Below, piece after piece: positions 1 through 11,570 of a stretch of 64,000 nt of DNA; positions within the stretch are counted from its first letter, which is position 1; each line of letters starts with the position of its first letter. The translations under genes and the position numbers were made by a program. This stretch comes from Acholoe squamosa (Eukaryota > Annelida > Polychaeta > Phyllodocida > Polynoidae). The notes below the pieces were generated by a model. It did not search any database. It was not told where the DNA came from and was given only the letters and a program-made list of their open reading frames with translations. The stretch is taken from NCBI GenBank assembly GCA_949317995.1, contig OX439046.1, positions 38,600,002 through 38,664,001 on the forward strand, written 5' to 3'.

Positions 1-1367
1 CAGGGGGTTTTCCTAAATCAGTTGAGTACCGCTATGTTGTCGGAATCTGTCTTCAATCCTGGCGGATCAAGCCAGCCCGCCCCTACGGGAATGTTAGGGT
101 TGAGTGGATACCGCGAGGAGAGGAGGGGTTTCGAAGCTGAACGGGCGGCTCATCTGGAATGGAAAAGGAAGTACGATCAAGAAAAGGTCAGGGGTGAGAA
201 AATGCTTGAGTTTCAGAAAAAGGAATATGAACGGAAGAAAGCTCAATTATTGGCATTTGGAAACTTCTGCAAGAGAAGTTGTATCTGAAGTGGAAGGGTT
301 GCGGAGAGAGAAATGTGGATTGGAAGGAGCTTTGGAAGATTTGGAACGCCATAAGGTAACTAAGCTGTCCCGGCTTGATGAGATTGATGAGCAGGTAAGA
401 AAAAAAGAAAAAGAATATGGTTTAGTAGCACAAAAGTTTGAGGACACTAATGAACAGTTGAACCAAATCAGTACTGCACTAGAAGAAAGAACCGGGGAAC
501 GTGATGAAACGTCAGAACACTATCAGATAAGAATCGAAGCTTCTAAAAGTCTCTTGAGCAACTTGAACAAACAAGTCCAGGTCCAACAAGAAGTGTATGA
601 TAGGAATAAGGAAATTATCAGGAAACAAACGGAAGAACATGTTCAGTTACGGGACCATCATATTCGGGAAAATGATAAGTTGATTAAGGATATTAAAGAG
701 AATAACCAGGTTCTGTACGAAGAACGAGAGGATCTGATTTACGAAATTACTCAGATCCAGTGTCAGATGACAAGGGTTGGAAGTGAAGGGAGCGAGGAGA
801 TCGAAAACCTCGATGTAAGTAGTATCCTAGATGGAGGTCAGGTTGAGGCGGCTGTCCGTTCTTCAACGCCTAAGCCTATCCTGAAGAAAGGATATAGTCC
901 CTTTGTGAACGACAAGGCGGACAGGAATGTGGTAGGTGACCGGTATCAACTGGATAGAGATCGGAATGTCCGTTTGAGTATAGGTCAGAAGGATACCACC
1001 TTCACGACGGACGGGGAGTATCAGTATATAGACACCAGGGGGCAGCCTATGTCCTCGACCCGTGTCGATGATACCATGCTAGATGGCATCGTGGAGGATG
1101 TATATAAGGAAGACCAAGAGGATGACCAGGGGGATTCCGTTGTTGGCGACTAAACCTATCAGATCTCTGGAGATTCAGGATTTAGTACAGCTGAAGAGAA
1201 CAATAACGTTCCGAAGCCTCGGTCGAAGGCGGATCCACCCACTCAGAATCAGCCATACCCGGGAACCAACCCGAGTCCGCAAATCATACCCGACTAGGGA
1301 ACCAAACCCAATATGTATGGCAATAGCAGATGGGGCAATACGAGTAATTCGAATTCGGGATGCTTCC

Positions 1368-1543
1368 CTAGCCCACTTAAAAGGGTCTATTTCCCCTCTT
1401 TCCTATCCCCTCAGAATGTGTGTGGTGCACATATGCAGGGCACTGACACATTCCTCTGTGAAATTGTGTAATGTCGTTCTCGCCATGATAATGACCTCAG
1501 CTGTCGAAATGGCGTTAAACATCTATTACTCACTCACTCACTT
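1368..1543 (+). mobile_element. SINE, probably 5'-truncated, with CACT-type tail
   Basis: A 176-base segment inside E1 gag is bounded by an 11-base direct repeat, GGGATGCTTCC, at 1357-1367 and 1544-1554. It ends in ATGGCGTTAAAC, a short AT-rich link, then ACTCACTCACTCACTT. A target duplication of this length with a short simple-repeat tail is what a LINE-mobilised SINE leaves. I see no clear pol III A or B box, so the tRNA-like head is either lost or too diverged to see. From memory, molluscan SINEs end in a very similar way; I could not check this by search. Confidence 0.75.
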
Positions 1544-2586
1544 GGGATGCTTCCGGACCTCCAGGTCTGGTGGGGGTGATGGTAGGAAGAGTAAGGAGCA
1601 AAAAAAGTTGGATTGGAGTTTGGAGCAATGTACTAGGTTGAGAAGTAAGGAAATCTCTGCAAAGAGAAATCAAATTGAAACCAAGCCCTTTGACGGATCA
1701 GAACCCTGGAGGGACTGGTTTTCAGATTTTATGGATGATAGGGAGGTTGATGGTTACTCTGATGAGGAATCAGCTCCTCTCCTAGTACGATGCCTTAAGA
1801 AGGGACCAGGAAGAATTGCCGTTGACCAATGGAGGGTCCAGTACTAAGGGAATGGAACGTATGCCCAGTTGGTAGAGTTATGTAGCGGATATTTGGGAGG
1901 TATAGTGTCGGAAGACCCCATGACTCAGTATAAGAAACAAATTCAGAAAGCAGGGGAATCGGTAAGAGTATACGGATTGGAACTTCAGATCCTGTTAAGG
2001 AAGGCTAGGCCTAATGTAACCCTGGATGATGACGATACGAATAGCGAAATGATCTCTCATTTCATTAAGGGGTTGAGAGAGAAGGATCATCAGGATTGTG
2101 TGTATTGGGCCTGGAAACGTGGAGGCAGTATGAATACTCTGTTCGATGCGATTGAGGACTTGAATCTGAAAAGGACATTCCTTGCTGGATACATGCCTCA
2201 GGAAAACAGCAGTTCCGTAATGCCCACTGCGAAACCGGTAGGGAAGGTTACGTCTGCACCCATGTCTGAAGTAGAAAATGAATTTGAGATTATTGAGTTT
2301 AAGGAGGAAGATGGCAGCTTTTCTGCTGTTAGATTCCCTAAGGGGAATGGTAAGAAGTTTGTTCCTCGGCGTAGTTTTACTACCCAACCTAAGAAGGGGG
2401 AGTCTGAAGATAATCGGGGGAAGCCTTCAGTATCTAAGCCGGATGATCAGAAGAAAGAGACCCGGGACCCTTCTCAGGATATGAAACAAATGATGGAAAG
2501 TATGATGAAGTCTTTTAGGGAGGAGTTGGAGAGTCACAGGTGGGAAAGACCCCAGTTCGACAAATCCAGGGTAAGATGTTATAGGT

Positions 2587-3620
2587 TGGTACATCACATG
2601 AAAATTAAGATAAGGAGTTAGAGCTAAACCCCTATGTCTTAGTTGTGCAGGAGAGTGCAAGGATTTCAAATCTTTTGGAATCATATTGATATCTCAATTC
2701 ATTCTCACAGAATCGCAGAATTAGTATCTAGAAATCTGACATTTTTGTCCTAAGTATTCAGGCAATTTGTTGTGACCTTCTAAATCCCAATAATGGGCCA
2801 ATTAGCCATAATAAATGAAGAAATGAAAGGGAGGTAAGTTAGTAAAATGTCAATTCAATTGGAATGAACCACAATATCAGAATGAAATAAAAAGCTATCT
2901 GACCCGGATGTTTACCTGTACAAAATTTTACCTTGACCTATTTTTTCCGTGACCTATATATCTGACCTATATTAGCTCATGACCTAGATTTTGATGACAC
3001 AATCAAATAATTTTTTCCTGTGTGGTAGCAAGTTCACATGGTCGGGAAATCGTAAAAAATCAGTTAATTGCTCCCAAAGTTGGGGAGCCTGTGAAATAAG
3101 TTTATTTTAGCAGGTATTGTAAGTGTCACACCTGTATGATGTACATGGGTCATGCAGTGACGGTTTTAAAACTGCCAAATCACCATTTCGCACCTTCACA
3201 CAGGAAAATGTGATTTTTCAAATTTCTTTTGCAGTCACCAGCTGTACTATTCAGTCCACATGCAAAAACTAGACCTTATATGAAACGCCATGAAACATAC
3301 TATTACTTTCTTTTAGTTTCATTCTACTTTTTCATTTTGGACAACTTGATTTAGATGACCTTTTCAGTCATCCACTTCAGAAATCTACAAAAATGTCCAG
3401 AAATACACCAATTTCCCCAAAAAATTTTCATATAGGTAAAATAAGCCATGAAATACCAAGATAATTTCTTATATGTGTTCATTTATTCTTTGTTCTGTAA
3501 TAATATGCCAATTTCAGTGCAGTTAAATTTCCAGTGCAGCAATTTGTTGTGTCACAAAAAATGCGTCACAAATGATGGACACTCCCAGAGGAGTGGTGCA
3601 GGCATTGTGTGATGTACCTA
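2587..3620. mobile_element. Non-autonomous DNA transposon (MITE), hAT-like
   Basis: A 1,034-base AT-rich segment with no credible reading frame interrupts the zinc-knuckle part of E1 gag. Its ends are inverted repeats: GGTACATCACA at 2588-2598 and TGTGATGTACC at 3608-3618. Immediately outside is an 8-base direct repeat TTATAGGT (2579-2586 and 3621-3628). An 8-base duplication with short terminal inverted repeats that can be read as TAGGTACATCACA fits the hAT superfamily, though one end has one base fewer than the other. No transposase is encoded, so it must have moved in trans. Confidence 0.75.
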
Positions 3621-3739
3621 TTATAGGTGTCAAAAGATGGGGCATATCGCCTACGATTGCCGAGCATCCGAACCTGTGTCTCAAAGCGTTTCAGGAGTTG
3701 AGGGGGTGGTTGAGAATTCGGAAAATTAGAGAGGGTTGA

Positions 3740-6736
3740 GATAGTGGCTATAGACTCAACCCGTAGAAGCAATGTGAGCCAAAGTACTGTCAACAGCGAA
3801 TCGTCGGGAGAATCCGGGATGAGTACGTCTGGCAGGGCAAGTGCGGAGGCTGATCACCTCTCCCTTCCTGGGGCCAGGGAACCTAGTGAGTCAGTTAATC
3901 GGAGGATTGAGAGTGTACCAATTACCACTAGGGAAGAGGAAGGGCTGTGGGTTTCCGAACTCACTCGTGTTTGTGTGGCACACCTTCCCCCAGATCATCC
4001 CTGTTTGTAACATATAAGACAACGAGGATTGGATCTTGGCATTTCGGAAGATTTCGATCGGTTCACTAGGAACTCCTCTCCATTGGGAGGTAGGAGATGG
4101 TATGTGCCTGTTACGATTCAGGGTAGGACTGGGGAATTCTTGGTCGTTACGGGGCTAGTCACTTGTTGGTTTCCAAACGGTTCCTCAGCCAGTTGCTGAA
4201 TAAGACTGAGAACCTCATAACGGGGGTAAAGGCTTGTACGGCCGACGGATCAGATATGCAGGTCGTTGGTAAGGCATTTATGAAGGCGGAAATTGGAGAG
4301 CGGGAATTCGTTATATGTCCAATTATAGCGGAAGTTAAGGACGATGGTATACTCGGGTTGGATTTTGCTAGTCTCTTTGAGGCTGAGTTGAACCCAAGCC
4401 AGGGTATTTTGAGTGTCAGGAAACCATATGACATCCAGGTTGTATGCCTGCTCCGACAGATCAGTTCAGTGGCTAGTGTAGTGGACACAGTTAAGATTCC
4501 TCCGGGGGTCTCCTGTGATGTGTTGTGTACTACTGAAAGGGCTCTGAAGGGGCAGGAGAGTTTGTTTGAGCCGGATACCGCCCACCTGGCGAGTATTGGA
4601 TTGGAATCTGTAGATACTTTGGTAGGGAACCCGTTCTGGAATGTGCTACCAGTGATGAATCGGGGAGGTGAAACTATATACCTCAAGAAAGGTTCTGAAA
4701 TAGGAGCATTAACTCTGGTAAACGTGGTAAAGGATTCGGTTAGGAAGCCTGACGAGGTGGTGATTCCACCAGGGAAAGTGAAACTGAATGAGCAGCTGGA
4801 TAAGATTATTGAGGATTCTTCTTTGGAAAATGGTTACCAGAAAATGGAAGTACGGAATCTGTTACGAAAGTATGAGGAAGCATTCGGTTACTCAGGTGGA
4901 CCCTTAGGTCGGAACGATAAGGTCCTGCACCTTATCAACACTGGAGACGCCGCACCCTTTAAGATTCCGTATAGAAGTTTGCCTCTGAAGAAAAAGATTA
5001 TTTGCTAAAATGAGATTATGATCAGTTGGAAAAAGGGGTGATAGTACCCAGTACTAGCCCCTGGTCCAGTCCTGTAGTGATGACTACGAAAAAGGATGGT
5101 AGCATCCGATTCTGTGTGGATTATCAGAAGCTGAATGGCGTGACTAAGAAGAATTCATATCCCCTCCCCAGGGTTGATGAAACATTGGATGCCTTGGGTG
5201 GGAACAACTGGTTCTGTACTCTGGATTTGCAATCCGGATATTGGCAGATTGGGATGAACCCTAGTGACATTGAGAAAACAGTGTTTTCTAGTCATTTAGG
5301 ATTGTTTGAATATAAGGTTATGCTGTTCGGTCTCTGTAATGCGCCTGCAACGTTTGAAGCCATGATGGGCACCCTTTTGGGTGATCTGTTATGGAAGAAA
5401 TGATTGGTGTATTTGGATGACGTGATTGTGTTTGGTAAAACGTTCCGCCAATGCCTGGATAACTTGGAAGTGGTGATAAGGAGACTTGTCTCCAACAGAT
5501 TACGTTTGAAAGCTAAGAATTGCGAATTATTTAGGAAGTCCATTACGTACTTGGGAAGGATAATATCCCCAGAAGGTATTAAAGCTGATCCTGAAAAGGT
5601 AGAGAGTGTGCAGAATTGGGAGAGACCAGTAACCGCTAGGCAGATCCGGTCGTTCCTAGGATTTTGTAGCTACTATAGGGATTTTATTCCGGGTTACTCA
5701 CGGGTGAGTTTTCCGCTACAAAGCATTGCACACTGGACACCCGGACGGGCTAAGGAGCCCTTCCCATGGGGCAAGGATCAGGAGGAAGCATTTGTTAAGT
5801 TGAAGGCTCTGTTTACGGATACCCCGGTGCTAAAGTACCCCGATGCAACGGGACACTTTATCTTAGATACGGATGCTAGCAACGATAGTATTGGAGCAGC
5901 ACTTTCCCAGGTCCAGGATGGCATGGAAGTTCCAATCGCGTTTGCTAGCAACACTCTGAATAAAGCTCAGAAGAACTACTGCACCACTAAGAGGGAACTC
6001 TTAGCTGTTGTGGTTTATACCAAGAAATTTAGACATTTTTTGTGGGGTACGAATTTTATGTTGGGGACCGATCATTCATCGCTCCGTTGGCTACTTAATT
6101 TTAAGGATGCTGAAGGGATGATTGGAAGGTGGTTGGCCCACCTTTCAGAATTCGGATTGGAAAATAGTCAGGTACAACATAGGTCAGGAAATAAGCATAC
6201 TAACGCGGACGCTCTCTCTAGGAGACCAATTAAGAAGTGCCATCGGGAAGATTGTGATGATTGCGGACAACATAACGCAGTCATTGCGAATGTACGAATG
6301 CCATATAGGGATCATCCTGAAACCCTAATCGAATGGTCACCCAAGACTATTCGTCAGTTTCAGAATAAGGATTCCATTACTAGGAAACTCCTGGAGACGG
6401 TCCCACTCGGAATAAAACCTACGAGGCCTACTATTAGTATGGAAAATTCCGGATGAGAGGACACTGTCTGGAAATATAAAGAAAAAAACACGGAAGTTGC
6501 CTATGATAGGTAATCGGAGAAGAAGAAGGAAGAAGAAGAATGTGGTGAAGGTAATTGAGGAGGGTGTTAAGAATAAAAAAGTCTCGGCAGGAGTTGGAAA
6601 GACAAAGCAATCCGGGAACAGAGGGACTAGGTCAGCTCCCGGGAATGAAGCCGCGTGTCCCAATGCTAAAAATAGGACTGAGAAGGAGGGCGTGCGCCGT
6701 AGTGCTAGGATCGCACAGAGGAGCGGTGTTACCTAA
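3740..6736 (+). pseudogene. E1 pol region: protease, reverse transcriptase, RNase H, tail of integrase (fossil)
   Basis: From left to right the pieces match E4 pol: a linker rich in E, G and S (3744-4010), a retropepsin-like segment (about 4080-4500), reverse transcriptase with FCVDYQKLN, FGLCNAPATFEAMM and YLDDV (about 5030-5420), RNase H with DTDASNDSIGAALSQ (about 5865) and the tether region, then a basic C-terminal tail ending RRSARIAQRSGVT. Little integrase can be seen between the RNase H part and the tail. In an active element this polyprotein cuts itself, copies the RNA and inserts the DNA. Several breaks; not functional. Confidence 0.85.
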
Positions 6737-7341
6737 TGAAGCCTTATCTGAAGTTCTAGGAAGTATTGAATCCTGTACACAATGATGTGTTGTCCTGTAT
6801 GATGTCCACTTGTTTATATGTATGTATTGTTACGTGTTATGACAGTAGCGGTGTCAACCAGGTTGACAGCGTAATCAGATTGCGAACACGAGTAGGCGGA
6901 ATCGCTCTAACCTGCTCTATTGTCTGCAGCTTGATGGTTCCCGTGGAAGATGGATGGAAATATCCGGCGTATCAGTATAACACTATACATAGTCTCCATA
7001 GATACTCCTGATGAGATTAAGTTGAGAAGTGATAATACGACTTTGAGAGAGTGTTTTGTTTACGAGCGTGCGAGCACGTGTTGGGTGACCTCGTTTTCAA
7101 AGCGAGGCCAAGATGGGTATGTGACCTTTGACCCTGATTAGGGTTCTTGCGGGAAAGTCCGCCATCTTGTCAAATCACGCTTGGTGACCGGTAACGGCTG
7201 CACGCTTGGGCGACGTGGGAAGCGAATTTACGCGGAAAAAGGCAGTCAAGAAGTACGGAAGTTTGTCTATTAGTTCGATAAGACCGTTAAGAAGTCAACC
7301 TGTCGTACCTTTGGGTATTGTGGGTTCTGGTTTTGGTCAGA
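6737..7341 (+). other. E1 spacer between pol and the third frame
   Basis: This stretch has no credible coding frame. All four gypsy copies have a spacer of about 490-600 bases here (E2 15015-15554, E3 29194-29747, E4 46349-46864). The only part I can align across the copies is the short inverted-repeat element just after the pol stop, annotated separately. Confidence 0.6.
6777..6795 (+). promoter_or_regulatory. Conserved post-pol inverted-repeat element, E1 copy
   Basis: The sequence ACACAATGATGTGTTGTCC lies about 40 bases after the end of pol. In sense orientation the E2, E3 and E4 counterparts are CACAACGAGTATATTGTCC, ACACAACGAGTGTGTTGTCC and a longer ACACAACGAG...GTGTTGTCC, each 7-12 bases after the pol end. 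Each can fold with ACAA(C) against (G)TTGT. Its role is unknown; the position suggests control of ORF3 expression or of pol 3' processing. Confidence 0.5.
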
Positions 7342-9945
7342 ATGACTCAGAATATGCTGTGCGAAGATGTTAAGATGGAAGTTGAGAAACAGGTCAGTCC
7401 GGTTAACTCTGAAGATGAACACTTGTTGGAAGATACGACTGTGGCCGGTGAATTGGTTAGGAATATGAGTTCGGATGAAGTTAAGATGGAAATGGATATG
7501 GAAATTACGGTGAAACCCTCTTCTGCAGAAAGTGTGGTTCCCGTGGAGTCCGGTCAAGAAAAAGATACTCGGGAACCCATTCCGGATGTCACACTCGGAA
7601 GCGGAGACGGTGCGGAAGCATCGCGCTCGGAAGAAGATGGCCTCCCCTGCACTCTGGACGCACGAGAAAGTCGGGGAGTAGTCAACTATGAGACGGGAGT
7701 CATACGTTGGCCCAATGGTGACACTGTCTATATCGAAGCAGACAGGGTGTGGGATAAGAAGTTGGAAAAACCCCATAAGTTGAACAGAAGATGGAGTCGG
7801 ATGATTGAGGAGATGACCCCGGAAGGTGTCATATATCCGGATTTGTGGCGTCAGAATTACATGGACATGGCCACCGGTATGTCTATGTATGCTAGCTTCT
7901 AACAGTTGGTAGTAGCTGTTAAGAATAAATGGGATAAGGAGCACCCGGATCGGGATCACGGTCAGACTTTGTTCCAATTTGGTAGGAATCCGTGGGTTAA
8001 GAAGACTCCGAAAACTCTGGATGAACTAGTTGAACAGGATATGGTCTGTTCCGGACGCATGACAACTAGGTCTGCATCCCAGGTTCCTAACCCCTCATTC
8101 GGTAATTTGGATGAACAAGAACTGGTTAAGGAGGAGACTCGGATTCAGAACGAGGCTGTCAGAGATGAGGAACTAATCAGGAAAAAGGAAGAGCAGGATC
8201 AGATTATCCTGAAACAAAAATCCGAATTAGCAGCTATTCAGATGGATGAGGCGAATAAGGTGGACATGGCCAGTATCAAAGTTGCTCATACTTTGACTAT
8301 GCATGGAGCAAGTAAGAAACCAACGGAAGAAGAGTTTCAGGTTAAGGTTACAAAAAGAGCCCGGGAGCTGCTTAAAAAGAGAATGAAAGCAGAAAAGAAG
8401 GAGAAGGAGAAGGTAGACGATAACTCAGAAATAAGTAAACAAGTAGGTCATAAACCTGAAGACACGGAATCAATTAAAGATGACACTGACAGCAACCAGA
8501 GTGAATGGGACTGGTCAGTTGATATCGACCATCCGGAAGTATATAATGATGATGATAAGATGACCCCGGATGAGAAGAAAATCCAAGCTAATGTCAGAAG
8601 CGGATTTAGGATGTTCATACCTAAAAGTATGATGGAGTGCAAACGGAATAAGAAATACTTCAGTTGCCCTCCCTTGATCGATATGAATGGTGAGACAGAC
8701 TTGGAAGAATGGATGCGGGCTACTAGGAAGGAGAAACCGTACTATATGTTCTACGTTAAGTGGGTGGAGGAGACATTGGATAATCGGAACGAGGAATACT
8801 ATGATTTTGATGCGTACAGTAAGATTAAGTGGGCAATTGACTCGTGAGAGAGAAGGAAAATGAAATGTGTCCGTTCACCCTCTGTAAGGACACACCGATC
8901 AGATACTCTAGCCATATCTGAATGATCAGGCATGTCGTGGAAGAACACATGCATCACCATCTGGAATACATATGTTATATGGACGTCCGTAAGACTGGAC
9001 GCAACTGTGAAGGTCTGAAGACATGTCGGATGGGGGAGTTGGTCAGACATCTGAAAGATGATCATCAGATGGGGGTATTTGTAGCTGTAGATAAGGTCTT
9101 AGACTTACATCAGATGTTGCTGGCCGAGTGGGATCGGTATAAAGTTAAGAATTTCGGTAGTCTGACCGCCAAGGTACCAAAGTTTTGCCAGGTATCTAAG
9201 AATGCTAAGTCGAAGTTTGAAGCACCTAGATTCGAAGAGAGAAATAAGGACTTTCCAACTCTGGGATTACCTGGAAAAGAAAGTCAATGTCTGGATAGGT
9301 ATGGTAGAGCTAAGCGGGAAACAGTCCCAGTTACTAGTCCCTCCGATGAGTTCAAAGTTCCACAGGACGTCAGATATAAGGATATGGCGCAATCCAGATT
9401 GTTGGGTTCCACTGCTGTTTCGGGTTCAAGGAGACGGAAACATGTTTCTGAATCCTCGCCATCTGAATCTGAAGGGGAACCTGTACCAGTCAGGAGACCA
9501 CCTACTAGGGATCCTGCCTCGTACTCCTTTGATCGGATAAGCGATGAATCATTCAAGATTCAGGAACATGCAGTTAGGGAGTGGCAGAAAACACACGAGG
9601 AGATGGCAATCTCATATCTGAATAATGTAGATTCAGAACGTTCAGAATTTGGAAATATCCAGAATTGAGAAGGATAAGAAGGAGGAATACGACCGTAAGT
9701 TGAAGGAAATGTTAAATAAGGAGAAAAAGGTAAATAAGAACAATGATTTTTGGAAGATGGAGGTGGCTAGAGCCAGGTCAGAGACAGATACATTGAGTTT
9801 CATGGACACCTTTGGCAAGCCCATGGCAAGTTGGAATGGGACCAGACGCCATGCTAAGTATCTGTTGGACAAACAGATTGCGGAGTACGGTCTGGAACCC
9901 GAACCTGAAACACCTTATTCAGATGAGGAAGGTATGGCAGATTAA
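7342..9945 (+). pseudogene. E1 third frame (ORF3), twin zinc-finger protein of the gypsy family (fossil)
   Basis: The frame opens at an ATG giving MTQNMLCEDVKMEVE; the other copies open with MAQ or MAE. The pieces show, in order, the N-terminal domain ending in a W-R-Q-N-Y-M-D-M-A block, an acidic then basic K/E-rich stretch, the central domain (N-V-R-S-G-F...C-P-P-L-I...L-E-E-W-M), the paired fingers (RHVVEEHMHHH, then C...C and H-x4-H), and a C-terminal coiled coil ending in a W-N-G-T block. No membrane segment is present. Its molecular role is unknown. It sits where retroviruses keep env. A few breaks. Confidence 0.75.
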
Positions 9946-10203
9946 GTTATGAGAAATGTTAAGATGTATGAATTCAGTATCTACCTGGAGGAGAAGAGAC
10001 GTGTTCCCGAGCGTGCTGATGCCGAGTGGCCCTATCCGGAATGAAGTTACTCCTACATCATGGTCGTTGATGATGGACTCTGTGACTGTGGGATCTGTGG
10101 TAGCTGATTTGATTATGTATGGTGCTATGATAAACTGATAAATGCCATCTACAACACGTCTGGACTTTATGCTAAAGCACAGGATACGAGTGCTAAAAGC
10201 ATA
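9946..10203 (+). other. E1 3' UTR, left part, up to the E2 insertion
   Basis: Non-coding sequence from the end of ORF3 to the CATA target site (10200-10203) of E2. The rest of the same UTR resumes at 61663. Confidence 0.7.
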
Positions 10204-10547
10204 TGTAATGGTTCGAATCAATGTCTTGACTAGTTTGAAGTAAAGACCAGACAAGGGATCTCGGGTTAGTGCAACTGGCACGTATTTATTACGGTATATG
10301 TTTCACATCTACCTCGAAGTGTACCGCTTAACTGTAGTGTAAGCTCAGGTGAAAATGGCAGCTAGAGCCAGACTAACACCTTCCCCGGCCCCAGGTAGGA
10401 GCTGGGACGAGGCGAACAGTGCTGCCACCACCCCGCAGAGACCAGGGGTCGAGGAGACCTCTAGTGACTACCTGTGATGGGCGCACCGCTTGAAACGCCC
10501 TCTCGAGAGAGACGCTCACACTATATCACGATCTACAACCCCCTACA
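10204..10547 (-). repeat. E2 3' LTR
   Basis: 344 bases, TGTAATGG...CCCCTACA on the plus strand, so in element sense it begins TGTAGGGG and ends CCATTACA. It pairs with 61301-61658, which is 14 bases longer because of one indel near the middle. Confidence 0.9.
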
Positions 10548-10564
10548 CTACCTACCCCCACCAG
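10548..10564 (-). other. E2 polypurine tract
   Basis: In element sense the bases just before the 3' LTR read CTGGTGGGGGTAGGTAG. This is the expected plus-strand primer site of an LTR element and shows that this LTR belongs to the minus-strand E2, not to E1. E1, E3 and E4 have similar G-rich tracts at the same place. Confidence 0.75.
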
Positions 10565-10980
10565 AATAAGGAAAGGGGTGTGTAAAAAAAATGTATTTAA
10601 CATTGTGACAACTTCGTTATTCTAAAAAAATAAGGGCTCGAAGTAATAAACGAGAGTTCGAAGTAGAACGTGATATGTTATTTGTGTGACGTCTTAATAG
10701 TAGGAGTCGACCATATATAATTATATTAGTTGAAGTAAACATATACATACACTATGAAACAGGGTTAAAGAAGAATATGGGTCGAGACAAGTTCGGAAGA
10801 ACATGTTCGAACCCGTACATAGAGTATTTAAATGTATGCTACTAATGACATACTATGTTTGTAATTATATATGGTACTGTGTTACATAACCCGAAAAGAA
10901 AATTTTTACAGTTCACATATGAACCCTATATCATATTTTTTTTGGCACAGTTTACAATAACTGTGAGTTTTTTTATAATT

Positions 10981-10984
<4 letters not shown>

Positions 10985-11037
<53 letters not shown>
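10985..11037. repeat. (AT)n microsatellite
   Basis: An uninterrupted AT dinucleotide run of about 26 units inside the E2 3' UTR. It is the cause of a spurious tyrosine-isoleucine reading frame. Confidence 0.95.
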
Positions 11038-11039
<2 letters not shown>

Positions 11040-11348
11040 ACTACTAACCTCAAAGTATGAACACAATTGGTATGTACCTGAGGAATATTAATAATATTAA
11101 GGTAACAGATCTCGTAGGTTTACAGCACCAATTATTCTGTTTACTGGTGATAAATAGACATATTTTATGAGATCGAACCTAGTGGATGACGTTAGGATCG
11201 AAATTTTAAGACAAAGGTAATTTTATGCGTAAGGTGAGAGGAATAGTGGTTAATTATATAGTATACAACATGACTCTATAGCAGCCCACCAGTGTAGTAG
11301 GTCTGCTGCACAATAAGAAATGACTTCGGGGTGTGTTCGGGGTCATCA

Positions 11349-11443
11349 ACTGCTTGTCTGCAGATCCAAACGGTGAACGATGGACTTGGCGGTGGCAAGC
11401 CGCGTTGCTGTGTGGTGTGCCCTGATCAAGATGGGAAGATGTA
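11349..11443 (-). repeat. Shared 3' UTR block, E2 copy
   Basis: A diverged copy of the block found at 38306-38425 (LARD) and 42569-42690 (E4 3' UTR). The plus strand shows GGTGGCAAGCC, GTTGCTGT, GTGCCCTGAT and AAGATGGGAAGATG in the same order and spacing. See the LARD and E4 entries. Confidence 0.65.
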
Positions 11444-11570
11444 GATACGTCCATTTGGTTTTGTGGGTCTGTATCCGTCCGGACATCCTTCGAGGTTGGG
11501 GCACAGTTCGGGTGTTCGAGGATCCCATGTAGAGGATAGGGTCGGCACCTGTAGTTATCTACATCGAGGC

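Larger units (their letters stand above)
1..3730 (+). pseudogene. E1 gag region (fossil, interrupted by a SINE and a MITE)
   Basis: The translated pieces show a long heptad-rich coiled coil (about 130-790), a PFVNDKA motif near 897 that recurs in the gags of E2 (PFVNDNA) and E4 (PFVNDNA), a capsid-like stretch (about 1600-2250, with W-R-D-W-F and G-P-G-R-I-A-V motifs shared with E2 and E4), and a basic region that runs into a CCHC zinc-knuckle segment where the MITE sits. In this family Gag forms the cytoplasmic particle and binds the element RNA. The order and motifs match the whole gag of E4 at 51100-53748. The region is broken in several places in addition to the two insertions. Confidence 0.8.
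10565..11570 (-). other. E2 3' UTR
   Basis: Non-coding AT-rich sequence between ORF3 and the polypurine tract. It contains an (AT)n run at 10985-11037 and, near ORF3, a diverged copy (11349-11443) of a block shared with the E4 3' UTR and the LARD. Small open frames here are not convincing. Confidence 0.65.

Noticed and set aside
1083-1847. A 254-codon gene in E1
   Set aside because: The frame runs through the SINE and across gag in more than one frame; it is fortuitous.
10204-10547. 3' LTR of E1
   Set aside because: Its orientation, the purine tract to its right and the match to 61301-61658 assign it to minus-strand E2; E1's own LTR is at 62632-63076.
10855-11091. 78-codon frame rich in tyrosine and isoleucine
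   Set aside because: It is the translation of the (AT)n run.
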